Shown here piece after piece: positions 54,736 through 63,846 of a stretch of 64,000 bases of DNA; within the stretch, counting starts at the first letter, position 1; each line of letters starts with the position of its first letter. The notes below the pieces were generated by a model. The model saw nothing but the letters and a program-made list of their open reading frames with translations. It did no database searches and was not told where the DNA came from. Made by a program: the position numbers and the translations under genes. This stretch comes from Acidobacteriota bacterium (lineage in GTDB: Bacteria; Acidobacteriota; Blastocatellia; Pyrinomonadales; Pyrinomonadaceae), in the NCBI GenBank assembly GCA_025463135.1, contig JAOAPY010000049.1, positions 110,275-174,274 on the forward strand, read 5' to 3'.

Positions 54736-57700
54736 CTATTGCACGCCCGCACAATCTCTGTTGCTGTGCGAGACGACTGAACCAAACCTATGTTGGTACT
54801 CCGCCGAGGTAATGAACGAACAAACCATCCCGCGATAGTTGCTCGCATCGTTATTCAATACGTTCAGCCAGAAGTTATAGCCTTGCGTATCAGGATTGCG
54901 GCGCAGATAGCCGAAGTATTCCATCAGCACGAACGATGGATTGTAAACCGCCTGCTTGAACGCAGCAGCTTCGATCACATCTTTCAAAACCTCCGGCCGT
55001 TTCTCACGGCGGTCGTAGATCAAGTTGTATTTATCGATAAGCCTGCCGCGTTCACTTGTCAGATCCACGCCGCTGCTCTGCAAAATAGTCTGCAGGAGAG
55101 TGTCTACATATGACTCGGCGCTGCTGGTCGCCCCATACCTCTCCAAGAACTCGGGGCGTTCGACAAATTGCTCGACATACCTTTCTCTGGTTCTTTCCAA
55201 AGTTTCACCGGATATGAGCTGTTGGCGATCTTGAGAAAACTCGGCAAAAGAAAGTTGCCTACCCAGGGCGCCTTTGTATAGCCGGTAGATGTAGGAACCG
55301 GTTTGCTGAAATTCACCGGAAATGAAGAAGGCTGCCGAAACATCGATCGTTCGGCGCTCCAGACATGCTCGGTCGTTGCCACACTCGAGCATCTGATCGC
55401 TCCAGAAATTGAAGCCACTCTGATCAGGTTCGCGATTGAGAAAATCGAGGTAGTGCTGCCTGACGAAATACTCCGGCGAGTCTATGACGTTGCCAAGGAC
55501 GACTGCATCTTGAGCAGCGGTGAACGTCGCGTCGGTCACGTTGGCGAGCACCGAGAAGGAGCGTTGCCCCGGACTAAAGTGATAGGTCAACAAAGAAGGG
55601 GTAACGGTATAAAACTGTCCGGTAGTAATGTGTCGGAACGTGTAGAAGCCTCGGCTATCGGTGATAGTCCTGTCCGATCGCGCGCCACTGAGCTGCATTA
55701 CCACTCCGGCTGCCGGCTGGCCCTCGGGCGTTACGACCTGGCCGCTGATGGTCGTATCGGCGGCGGTCGGGGCGTTGTAGGTGATGTTCCGGACTACGAC
55801 GTTATCTACCAGTACGCCGCAGTTGGTGTCAGATGGTCTGATGTCCGTGCAAATACCGTTGCTGTCCTGGGCAAATTCGAAGCGAAGTTGTGCCGTGCTG
55901 CCTCCCATTCCCGGAAACAACATGTGCACGTGCAATACGCCTGAATTGTTGCCAGGCACGACACTGGAATCCCCAGCCCAGGCGGACATGTCCTCAAAAT
56001 AGGACGCGCTGCTATTGCGAGGGAAGTGTTTCGGATAGTGAAGGGTATTTCCGGTTTGCTGCAGCTCCGCGAAAGTCTCGGTCAGCACGGAGCGTAGCGT
56101 TCGGCCCGCTGTTTGGTCGGTAATTCTCAGCAAGGCGCCGTCGTAAGCCTGGTAAACGAAACTCGGATCGTCTTCCGTGTCATACGTGATGTCAAAGTCA
56201 ACGGAGACGTAGGTTGAGGCAGCAGGGACCACGAAGAGCGGCGAGAAGGCGCGCTCAAAGCGTGTTGGATTGGCGCCGTCGTTGGCGTTCGCGTGGAACA
56301 GACCCTGCGAAACTATGGAATTGTCCTTTGGTTTATGGTTGTCGGTTTTCCACGGAACTGTAGTAGCGCCGCCGCCGTGGGAGGCTGTCCAGCCGGCCGG
56401 TAAGGCAGGAGCTACGGCCGCATCAAAGTTTTCGGTCAACAGCGATGTCAGCGTGGGTGTGTTGCCCGAGTTCACTGTGAACAACAAGGTTCTGTTTCCC
56501 TGTGCGGTGGTCACGTTGAGCGTGAAGTCCACCTTCGTGCCAAATACGAACCCGCCCGCGAACTGGACGATGAAGGTCGTAGTGTTGTTTTGGGTTGCAC
56601 CTGCTGCGATATCCGGGTAAGCGCTATTTCCCGTCGTGACCGACACGTTTGGCGTGCTGGTGGTCAACGTGGCGGTGACCCCGGTATAGGTCAAGGGCGT
56701 GTCCAACGGATTGGTGGTGCCATTCGTTAACGGAACCGTGATCTCTCCGGTCAATGTTAACGGCTTCTCAAGCATCGCAACACCACCGCGCGGATGATTG
56801 CGAATCTCAAGCGCCGCCCGCGCGGGAGTCTCGCTGGTTGTCTTTAGGAAAAAATCGATTGCGGGAAAAGTAGCCGCGGGTTGACCGTCCGTGAACAGCA
56901 CAACATCCGGGTTGTACGCAAAGGTTGAATACAAAACCCCGCCCTGCGAAACGCCGGCGTTGTAATCTCCCAGGTTGGGTTGGCCGGTATCGTTGCCATA
57001 GCCGGCGTGAAAAGGCCGATCGGAGAGTGACACCTGTTTGGACCACGTAACACCACCGTCGTCCGAGTACACGGCACTGGTCTCCATCGTATCGCCAGTG
57101 TCGGCGACACCCTGATCGTAATAAAAGACCCAGACACGTCCCGAAGTTGTATCCACGGTGACTACGGGAAACCACTGTGGCCGGTCCTGACCGGGGCGCG
57201 CGTTTAGTTGCACTGGAGGTGTAAAGTTCAATCCGCCGTCAATGCTCCTCTGAAAAACAATGTCCGACCCATCGTTAAGAGTATTGTCGGCATAGACAAT
57301 GTAAATGTTGCCTCGCGTCGCGACGACGGGCGAATTGTCGACGGCCATCCAGGGGAAGTCATGCGAACGATCATTACCCAGCACCAGGTCCATGACTTTA
57401 AAGGTCCCTGCCGTTAAGGCAACTGCCGGACTAAAACTCACGCCGTTATCAGTAGACCGCGCAAAAAACTCCTGGGCCGCGAGGCCGGTTGTTTGGCTTT
57501 GGTAAGCGACGTAGACGTTGGGACTGCCATTTCCGGCAAACCGCGGGATGGCTCCTTGTCCGGGAATCGTGCTGGCGAGATTTACATTCTGACGAGCAGA
57601 CCATGTAGGCGTCACTGCAGTTGCAATATCGTCGGAGAAGGTCGTGAACATCTGCTTGCCAACGGGCGAAAAAGTTGCGGATGTAAAATTGGACCACGTA

Positions 57701-58632
57701 ACCATCAGGCGATTGGTGTCCGGGTCAACGTCAATCAACTCTTTGTCGGATGCATCGCGCGCGTTATTGCCGCTGAACGCCCCGTTGGGATTACTGGCCG
57801 GCGTTACTTCGAAAGGGCCTTGCCAGGTGTTACCGAAATCGAGCGAGCGGTGCATGCTCAAAGTCTGCACCGTGCCGGTCCCGCCTGGTCCTGCGATCGT
57901 TGTCACCATGATGGACGCATACACGAAGACGCCACCGTTAGGTGTGCTGGGAGCAGCCACCCACTTGATATCCGGGTCGCCAAAAATTTGCGGGTATAGC
58001 GTAGCGCCGATTGATTTGTCAGCGGGTGACGGCATCACGCCTATGTTCGCGGGTAAAAACGTTACGCCGCCATCGTGCGATGTGGCAAAGCCTGATAGTT
58101 TGAGAGGATTGGTTGCGAAACCCTGGGATTCGTTGAATCCCACCACTACGTGCTGGCCGGACGGATCAACGGCTATGGCCATTTCAGACTGTTTGTCGTT
58201 CAGTCCAACTCCGCCTTCATTTTCACAATCAGGATCATCGCTGAGACATCCACCCCCGTTGATCCGAAAGCCGGTGCCCTTGCCGCCATCGGGTTTCTCA
58301 GCGCGGGCGCGCGCCACCAGATACGCGAGCCGACCCATCGATGACATCTGACTAATATCGTCAGGATACATCGCCGCTTCATCCTTTCCTTTGTGCATTC
58401 TTTGGGAATAAGAGAGTTCCGGCTTACTTTGTTGGCTCGCGCCTCCCAACATCGCACTCAATTGTGCCCCGGAGGATATTGGCAGCTTTGTAGTAAGGCC
58501 ACCGGAATTCAAGCCTGGTGAACGCCTGGCGGCAGTGTTTGCATTGCGGTTCGCCCGACTGGAAGTGACAATGGTCACTGGCACGATGATGGCAAGGATT
58601 GCTATCACGATTATTTGAGTTTTTCGCGTCAT
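54736..58632 (-). CDS. Large secreted sialidase/BNR-like protein with CarboxypepD_reg-like and DUF4214 domains (array member 5, divergent)
   Basis: 1298 residues with an N-terminal hydrophobic segment (IIVIAILAIIVPVTIVTS). BNR-type propeller at about 125-600 (SEMAIAVDPSGQHVVVGFNE, FARSTDNGVSFSPA, YSDDGGVTWSKQVSL). A beta-sandwich follows at about 605-715, then a jelly-roll or MAM-like domain at about 725-955 (LLTENFDAAVAPALPAGW). The carboxypeptidase-regulatory-like domain is at about 956-1040 and DUF4214 at 1048-1298. It shares the C-terminal cassette plan and Cys positions of the other members, but its DNA is clearly diverged (RREKRPEVLKDVIEAAAFKQ insert-like segment), so it escaped homogenisation. 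GGAGA about 5 bases before the ATG. No complete sialidase active-site set is evident. Confidence 0.88.
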   Translation of the reverse strand: MTRKTQIIVIAILAIIVPVTIVTSSRANRNANTAARRSPGLNSGGLTTKLPISSGAQLSAMLGGASQQSKPELSYSQRMHKGKDEAAMYPDDISQMSSMGRLAYLVARARAEKPDGGKGTGFRINGGGCLSDDPDCENEGGVGLNDKQSEMAIAVDPSGQHVVVGFNESQGFATNPLKLSGFATSHDGGVTFLPANIGVMPSPADKSIGATLYPQIFGDPDIKWVAAPSTPNGGVFVYASIMVTTIAGPGGTGTVQTLSMHRSLDFGNTWQGPFEVTPASNPNGAFSGNNARDASDKELIDVDPDTNRLMVTWSNFTSATFSPVGKQMFTTFSDDIATAVTPTWSARQNVNLASTIPGQGAIPRFAGNGSPNVYVAYQSQTTGLAAQEFFARSTDNGVSFSPAVALTAGTFKVMDLVLGNDRSHDFPWMAVDNSPVVATRGNIYIVYADNTLNDGSDIVFQRSIDGGLNFTPPVQLNARPGQDRPQWFPVVTVDTTSGRVWVFYYDQGVADTGDTMETSAVYSDDGGVTWSKQVSLSDRPFHAGYGNDTGQPNLGDYNAGVSQGGVLYSTFAYNPDVVLFTDGQPAATFPAIDFFLKTTSETPARAALEIRNHPRGGVAMLEKPLTLTGEITVPLTNGTTNPLDTPLTYTGVTATLTTSTPNVSVTTGNSAYPDIAAGATQNNTTTFIVQFAGGFVFGTKVDFTLNVTTAQGNRTLLFTVNSGNTPTLTSLLTENFDAAVAPALPAGWTASHGGGATTVPWKTDNHKPKDNSIVSQGLFHANANDGANPTRFERAFSPLFVVPAASTYVSVDFDITYDTEDDPSFVYQAYDGALLRITDQTAGRTLRSVLTETFAELQQTGNTLHYPKHFPRNSSASYFEDMSAWAGDSSVVPGNNSGVLHVHMLFPGMGGSTAQLRFEFAQDSNGICTDIRPSDTNCGVLVDNVVVRNITYNAPTAADTTISGQVVTPEGQPAAGVVMQLSGARSDRTITDSRGFYTFRHITTGQFYTVTPSLLTYHFSPGQRSFSVLANVTDATFTAAQDAVVLGNVIDSPEYFVRQHYLDFLNREPDQSGFNFWSDQMLECGNDRACLERRTIDVSAAFFISGEFQQTGSYIYRLYKGALGRQLSFAEFSQDRQQLISGETLERTRERYVEQFVERPEFLERYGATSSAESYVDTLLQTILQSSGVDLTSERGRLIDKYNLIYDRREKRPEVLKDVIEAAAFKQAVYNPSFVLMEYFGYLRRNPDTQGYNFWLNVLNNDASNYRGMVCSFITSAEYQHRFGSVVSHSNRDCAGVQ

Positions 58633-58745
58633 GGTAATCTCCGATCGCTAATGTTGAAGTCAGAAGGAGAGAGAGAAAGACCCACTCTGGCACCGACTAG
58701 AAGGCCTATCTTTGTTTAATAAGTTTGTTGGCTTTGAACCTTAAT

Positions 58746-58774
58746 CAAATACTGACAGGTTCCGTTCGACTCAA
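58746..58774 (-). promoter_or_regulatory. Possible promoter of array member 5
   Basis: On the - strand, TTGAGT (58769-58774), 17-bp spacer CGAACGGAACCTGTCAG, TATTTG (58746-58751). Weaker consensus than its neighbours, but the spacer shares AACGG and the spacing is right. Confidence 0.5.
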
Positions 58775-58896
58775 AAGTTTGGCCGCCACAATAGCATCAA
58801 AGAAGCGACTTGGAAATAAGAATCGTTTCGAAATTGAGAATAATTGGATATTGTGTTCGGCTTATTGTTGGGTAACGTGAAAGGGAGATGAGAATC

Positions 58897-59238
58897 ATGT
58901 TGGGAACTTTGGCCCTCTTGCTGGTCATAATTTTCGGTTTGCAGGTTGATTTGGCGAAAAGTGTTCGAAACAGTTCCGCGGAAACACCCTCGGCGCCTGC
59001 TAGGGCCGGCAAACGATCCACCCGTGATTTTAGGAACCGCCGGCACAAATCCTCTGCCAGACGTGGCTTCGCGCTTTGTCGACGGGCCCCGCAGCCGGCG
59101 GCCACATCCTCGAGCCCGGCTTTACCTGCCGACATTCAGCCTGCGATGCAGGAAGACGGTCCGAAGAAATATCGGCCATCATCAACACCCACTCCTTCCA
59201 TGGAGCCCGTGTTTCCGAAGATCCGAAAGAAGCCTTAG
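58897..59238 (+). CDS. Possible small membrane protein, uncertain
   Basis: A frame of 113 residues with one hydrophobic N-terminal helix (MLGTLALLLVIIFGLQVDLA) and a low-complexity, basic, Pro/Ser-rich remainder. AAGGGAG is placed 9 bases before ATG 58897, which argues for translation; an ATG at 58888 is too close to it. No family recognised, and competing frames in the same region are of similar length. It is on the strand opposite to its neighbours. Treat as doubtful. Confidence 0.4.
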   Translation: MLGTLALLLVIIFGLQVDLAKSVRNSSAETPSAPARAGKRSTRDFRNRRHKSSARRGFALCRRAPQPAATSSSPALPADIQPAMQEDGPKKYRPSSTPTPSMEPVFPKIRKKP

Positions 59239-59306
59239 CCTTTGCCCATCTAAATTCTGGAGAGTCGCATATCTGTCTCACGATTTCGCGCGGCTGCCAG
59301 TCAAGG

Positions 59307-59352
59307 AGATAAGAAAAAGGCGGCTGAGCCATTGATAGACTCAACCGCCTTC
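59307..59352 (-). terminator. Rho-independent terminator of array member 6
   Basis: Stem AAGGCGG(T/C)TGAG with CTCAACCGCCTT (arms about 59317-59328 and 59341-59352), followed on the - strand by TTTTTCTTAT. It is placed 11 bp past the stop of member 6. Clear, strong hairpin. Confidence 0.85.
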
Positions 59353-59362
59353 AAGTGCGTAG

Positions 59363-62300
59363 TTACCCCGCGTTGCAGCGGCTGCAGTCCGCGTTGCTGT
59401 GCGAGACGACAGTACTGAAGCGCCGCTGATATTCCGCCGAAGTGATGAACGAACAGACCATCCCGCGATAATTGCTCGCATCGTTATTCAACACGTTCAG
59501 CCAGAAGTTAAAGCCGTCTGCGTCCGGACTGCGGCGCAGATAACCAAAGTACTGCATCGCGACGAACTGCTGGTTGTAGACCGCGCCGGCAAACGTATCG
59601 TTGTCTACCAACTGCCGCACAACCAGGGCTCGGCTTGCGTTCATCCCTGCCCCTTCGTTGTAACGATTGATCAAAGCCGCGCGTTCGCTCGATAGATTTA
59701 CGCCGCTTGAGTCGTTCATGGTTTGCAGCAGGGCATAGACAAAAGCTTCCGCCGTCGTCTTGCCCTGATATTTATCGGTGAACTCTGCGCGCTGCACGAA
59801 GGCAGCGGCAAAGGCAGTCTTGCTCGATTCAAGATTTGGACCACCGACCACCTGCGCTCTGTCGGCAGAGAACTCGCTGAAGCGAAGTTGGCGGCCTAAC
59901 GAGCCTTTGTAAAGTCTGTAAACAAACGAGCCGGTGTCTTTGAACTCCTGCGACAGGAAGAATGCCGACGAGACATCGATGCGCTTCGTGCGCACACAAT
60001 CAGCATCGCCGTTACAGGAGTTGGCTTGTTCTGTCCAGTAGTTGAAGCCGCCGGCATCAGGTTCGCGCCCGAGGAAGTCGAGATACTGTTGCCGCACAAA
60101 GTACTCGGACGTGTCGATCGCGTTAGCCGTGACCCCGTCCGCTGACGCAGTAAACCCTGCATCGGTTTTGTCAGCCACCAGCGAGAAGGAACGATTGGCC
60201 GGACTGAAGTGGAAGTTCGCCAACTCCGGCGTGACCGAGTAGAAGCCGTTCGTTTCCAGGCTATCGAAATGGTAATAGCCATAGGCGTCTGTGATTGTCT
60301 CGCGAGTTTGGGCGCCGGCAAGACGCACCACGGCTCCTGCTACAGCTGAGCCCGTGGCGGAAGTTATCCTGCCGCTCACGCTTCCATTTGTAGCCGTTGG
60401 ACCACCTGCGGCCGTAGGTGAAATCGCGATGCCGCGATAGGCCGTGTTGGTACCAGCGGTCGCGATACTAGCGAATGGCGAAGCGACACCGGCATCGGTT
60501 ACTCGAACAATCTTACTTAACGCGTCTGCCGTTGTGGCCCAGAGCACTGGCGCGCCGCTGAGGTCCGTCGCTCCAGTCAATCCTCTGCAACCGGCAGTCA
60601 GGCCACTATTCAAGGTGTAGCTGAGAGTCCAGGTGGTGCCACTCCAGGACCATTTCTGTATCCCACCGCCGGATCCGGTAGCCCGGTCATCGGCGACATA
60701 TACAGTATCGAAACCCGGCACTCCAGTCAGATTGAAAAAGACGTAGGCGTAAGGCGACGGGCCCGCCGCCGTGGGCATTCCCGGCAGTATGACTGTCGTT
60801 TGGCCGGTAGTCGTTGGCAGTCCGGAACCTATTGTAGCTACGCCCTGGAATGTGCCCGATGCAGACGTCGTGTAGAGTTGCGGCGTGGGAAAGGCGCCGA
60901 ACCCTGGCTGGATATTAATCACACGCGTGTTGGTGACAGTGGTGCTGATCGATGTAGTGGTCCCGGCGCCGCCGAGCGGGACCAGGCGAATACCGGTACC
61001 GCTACCGGTCGTCCAGAAGCGGCTGCCGTCATCGCTTACGGCGCTTCTAATATTCTGTGCACTATACGCGTCGGAAATTCTGCTGGAAGTATCTACCGTC
61101 CCGGCTACATCAACCCTGCCCACTATGCGGTTAGTCGTCGCACTTGCTGTACCGGCGATAGCGGCCACTCCAGGCGCCGCATCGTATCCTGTCATAGTCA
61201 GATAGCGGCCGTCATAGGAACGGTTCAAGTGGCCCTCGGCGGTTGAATTGCCCGCCATGGTCAGCGCCGCATTCGAGGCGATTGCGGCGGTGGGAAGATT
61301 GATCGTTCTTACGAGCGAGCCGTCCAACGCGCGCTCCTCAAGAAAGGCCGCGGTCGAAGCATTGCTCAAAGCTGCGGCGCCGTCGCCCACTCGGATTACA
61401 AAAAGACTGGTGGGTTGCGTCACCGCCACGACTGTCAGAATGCCGGCTCCGGCAGCGCTCTGACCGTCGGGGTTGGTGATCGTTACAGTTTTGGCACCGA
61501 GCGGGGCGCCCACGGTTGAAATGTTGAGCGTCACATGCGTCGGATCCGTGTAGGTCACGCTATTGACCGTGACGCCGCCGGAGACGGTGGCGCTGATGCG
61601 ATTCGCAAAGCCTGCACCAGGATCATAGAACTCTGTGCCCGCAACGGTTGTGCCTGTAATCACAACATTCGCCGACGGATTGCCTGTAGAGACAGTCGCC
61701 GGGACTGCCGTAGTGGGAGTAGCCGGCGGCGGGGCGAGCAGCTTGACGACCTGCACGCCATAAGTATTCGTGGCATTGCAAAACTGCTGGATGGTCCACA
61801 TCGTCATATCGTCGTTCGGATCGAGAGTTGTGAACGAGTAGTCACCCCAACGGCGCGGTGGGCCGGGATCTGACGGCGGATTGTAGGCCGTGCTGCTGGC
61901 GGTGTAGAACTCAACCGCGCCGGTAGTGCCAAGCGTATCAGTGCGCAAGCGGCCATTGGTACCGGCGTTAACACGATTGGCGAGTCCGGCGCCGCTGAAG
62001 CCAAAAGCGGCGTGCCCCTGTCCGGAAACCATCACGCTCGGAATCCAGAAATACTGGGGGTTGGTCGCGGCTGAGTCGAAGGTCGTGCCCGATTGGACCA
62101 CGGTGGGCGTGCCGGCGCCGACCGGTACGTCCAACTCGTACCAGCGAACGGCGTCGCGACTGCCCGCGCCGGAGGCCACGCCCGACGCGTTGACTTCGAT
62201 GTTATGCGCTGTCCAGAGTTTGTGGTTACGAATGTGGGCAGCGAAGAGACGGTCGTCGAGAGCGTCCAGCCTTCCATTTGTGCCACCGGTGTTTCCCAGG

Positions 62301-63577
62301 TGTTGCGCACTCTCCGGGAACGTGGTCGAGCTGACGGTGATTGGTATGTCGGCAGAGATGGTCGGCACTCCACCCGGAGTGCCAATGCGGCGCATGTTCA
62401 CCCGGCCGAAGACAGCGTTGCTGATGCCGATGAAATAGCCTTCGGTCGCCGCCGCGTCATAGTTGTCCACGCCGCGCGGTGCAAACGGTCCGTCGCTGGC
62501 TCCGGACACGACACCGCGGAACGCTGTCGTCACTACCGGGCCGCCACTCAATACCGAAGTTTTTTGGATGACGAAGACCGAGCAGCCGATGAACGAACCC
62601 GAAACCGCGCCGAACATGTTGCCGCCGACATAGAGAGCATTGTTATCAACGCCCAGAGATGGATAATCGAGGAACTCACCGGTGGAAGCGACTGGACCGA
62701 CTGTGTCCTGCTGTACGAAGTAGTAGGTCCAGACTGTGCCCGCTGAGAGCACGCCGTTACTCGCGGCGTCCGAAACCGCTATCAGTATTCGATTAGGAAT
62801 GTCGCCGATACTGCCGGACGAAGTACTCGGCACGTCGATAATAGTCAGAAACCAGCGCTTGGTCAGCCGGTCATATCTCACGTTCGGATCGCTCGTGAAA
62901 TTGAGACCGCCCGCGGGTGGCGGCGTCATAACCGAAGCAAAGAAAACGTCAGTGTCGGCGTTGATGACGCCGTCGGCAACACCGGTCGTCTTATTGAAGG
63001 TGCGGACGCGTCCGTTGACGTGTACCACAAACTGCGTGGGACCCACCGCCCCCATGGTGTCAGGCGGAAACGCTCCCGTATCGGCGAGGGTCGCCCCCAG
63101 AAAGTTGGGCGTGCTGACTGTCTGCGGAGCAGTGGGAGCCGCGGGTGACGGACGACTCTCGCCTGGATCCAAAGCTGGTGTGCTGGCGACTGGTTGTGCG
63201 TTTGGATCCTGGGGACGGTCTTCACGTCCGGGGACCTCGCGCTCAGGCGCGAGATGCGGCCTGCTCGAAGCTGGCGCGAGTAGCTGTGCCTGCATGATCT
63301 CCGCGGTGGTGCGCTCAATTCCTCTCTCGCCCATCGAAGGCACGCCTACGGTTTCGCCGAGAGGGGTGTCCTGCTTCCTGATGCCATTGGTTGTTTTGGT
63401 GCGCCCACCGGTCGTCTTGGTGGAGACACCGCTGATTTTTCGACTCTTCTGTGCTAACACGCCAACGGTGGCGAGTGCTAAGGCAAGAGCACAAATAGTC
63501 AGCAGCGCAGTGAGGCGAATCGGGAAACGGCGGCGAGAGGGAAATTTCTTTGAAGACTTCGAGGGCGATACAAACAT
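59363..63577 (-). CDS. Large secreted protein with two propeller-like passengers, IPT-like, CarboxypepD_reg-like and DUF4214 domains (array member 6)
   Basis: 1404 residues, the longest of the array. AAGGAG about 8 bases before the ATG; signal peptide within 22-42 (LTALLTICALALALATVGVLA). The linker GIERTTAEIMQAQ matches member 2. First passenger at about 171-615 (FPPDTMGAVGPTQFVVHVNG), IPT/TIG-like domain at about 620-715. An extra module of about 330 residues at 721-1054 (SLFVIRVGDGAAALSN to YRGIAISPTAAGG) looks like a second propeller absent from members 1 and 2. The carboxypeptidase-regulatory-like domain is at about 1065-1146 and DUF4214 at 1156-1400, ending HSNADCSRCNAG, with two more Cys than usual at the C-terminus. 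Confidence 0.88.
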   Translation of the reverse strand: MFVSPSKSSKKFPSRRRFPIRLTALLTICALALALATVGVLAQKSRKISGVSTKTTGGRTKTTNGIRKQDTPLGETVGVPSMGERGIERTTAEIMQAQLLAPASSRPHLAPEREVPGREDRPQDPNAQPVASTPALDPGESRPSPAAPTAPQTVSTPNFLGATLADTGAFPPDTMGAVGPTQFVVHVNGRVRTFNKTTGVADGVINADTDVFFASVMTPPPAGGLNFTSDPNVRYDRLTKRWFLTIIDVPSTSSGSIGDIPNRILIAVSDAASNGVLSAGTVWTYYFVQQDTVGPVASTGEFLDYPSLGVDNNALYVGGNMFGAVSGSFIGCSVFVIQKTSVLSGGPVVTTAFRGVVSGASDGPFAPRGVDNYDAAATEGYFIGISNAVFGRVNMRRIGTPGGVPTISADIPITVSSTTFPESAQHLGNTGGTNGRLDALDDRLFAAHIRNHKLWTAHNIEVNASGVASGAGSRDAVRWYELDVPVGAGTPTVVQSGTTFDSAATNPQYFWIPSVMVSGQGHAAFGFSGAGLANRVNAGTNGRLRTDTLGTTGAVEFYTASSTAYNPPSDPGPPRRWGDYSFTTLDPNDDMTMWTIQQFCNATNTYGVQVVKLLAPPPATPTTAVPATVSTGNPSANVVITGTTVAGTEFYDPGAGFANRISATVSGGVTVNSVTYTDPTHVTLNISTVGAPLGAKTVTITNPDGQSAAGAGILTVVAVTQPTSLFVIRVGDGAAALSNASTAAFLEERALDGSLVRTINLPTAAIASNAALTMAGNSTAEGHLNRSYDGRYLTMTGYDAAPGVAAIAGTASATTNRIVGRVDVAGTVDTSSRISDAYSAQNIRSAVSDDGSRFWTTGSGTGIRLVPLGGAGTTTSISTTVTNTRVINIQPGFGAFPTPQLYTTSASGTFQGVATIGSGLPTTTGQTTVILPGMPTAAGPSPYAYVFFNLTGVPGFDTVYVADDRATGSGGGIQKWSWSGTTWTLSYTLNSGLTAGCRGLTGATDLSGAPVLWATTADALSKIVRVTDAGVASPFASIATAGTNTAYRGIAISPTAAGGPTATNGSVSGRITSATGSAVAGAVVRLAGAQTRETITDAYGYYHFDSLETNGFYSVTPELANFHFSPANRSFSLVADKTDAGFTASADGVTANAIDTSEYFVRQQYLDFLGREPDAGGFNYWTEQANSCNGDADCVRTKRIDVSSAFFLSQEFKDTGSFVYRLYKGSLGRQLRFSEFSADRAQVVGGPNLESSKTAFAAAFVQRAEFTDKYQGKTTAEAFVYALLQTMNDSSGVNLSSERAALINRYNEGAGMNASRALVVRQLVDNDTFAGAVYNQQFVAMQYFGYLRRSPDADGFNFWLNVLNNDASNYRGMVCSFITSAEYQRRFSTVVSHSNADCSRCNAG

Positions 63578-63801
63578 GATGGGACTCCTTAGCTGGTATT
63601 AGACGGAAGAGATCGTTGAGACCTCGGCAATACGACACACGCCATGATTTGCAAAGAGTGATTCCCGTGAATCCGGCACTAAGTGAAGATTGCTACGAAC
63701 ATCAGACTCGGCGCAGAGTGCCAGCGTCAGTTTCGCGGAACCTTATTGGGATTTTTCTCTGGAACGCAAATCCTTGCAGCGAGCGGCAAATTTCAGGTCG
63801 A

Positions 63802-63830
63802 TAGATTATGCGTAAGGTCGAGGAAAGTCA
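63802..63830 (-). promoter_or_regulatory. Sigma70-type promoter of array member 6
   Basis: On the - strand, TTGACT (63825-63830), 17-bp spacer, TAATCT (63802-63807), matching the promoter of member 1 including the bases that flank it. The leader to ATG 63577 is about 220 bases. Confidence 0.7.
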
Positions 63831-63846
63831 ACGAAGTTCGATAGTT

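Noticed and set aside
54581..54848. Longer N-terminus of the DUF2723 protein overlapping array member 5
   Set aside because: The extra 89 codons run through the terminator and the 3' end of array member 5; the family start fits ATG 54581 or TTG 54602.
58946..59335. A 129-codon + strand frame and a 104-codon - strand frame near 59.1 kb
   Set aside because: No ribosome site, Arg/Pro-rich random composition; the frame at 58897 has better support and is itself doubtful.
37417..63577. Prophage or integrated element carrying the surface-protein array
   Set aside because: No integrase, attachment site, phage structural gene or tRNA border seen; base composition looks like the flanks.
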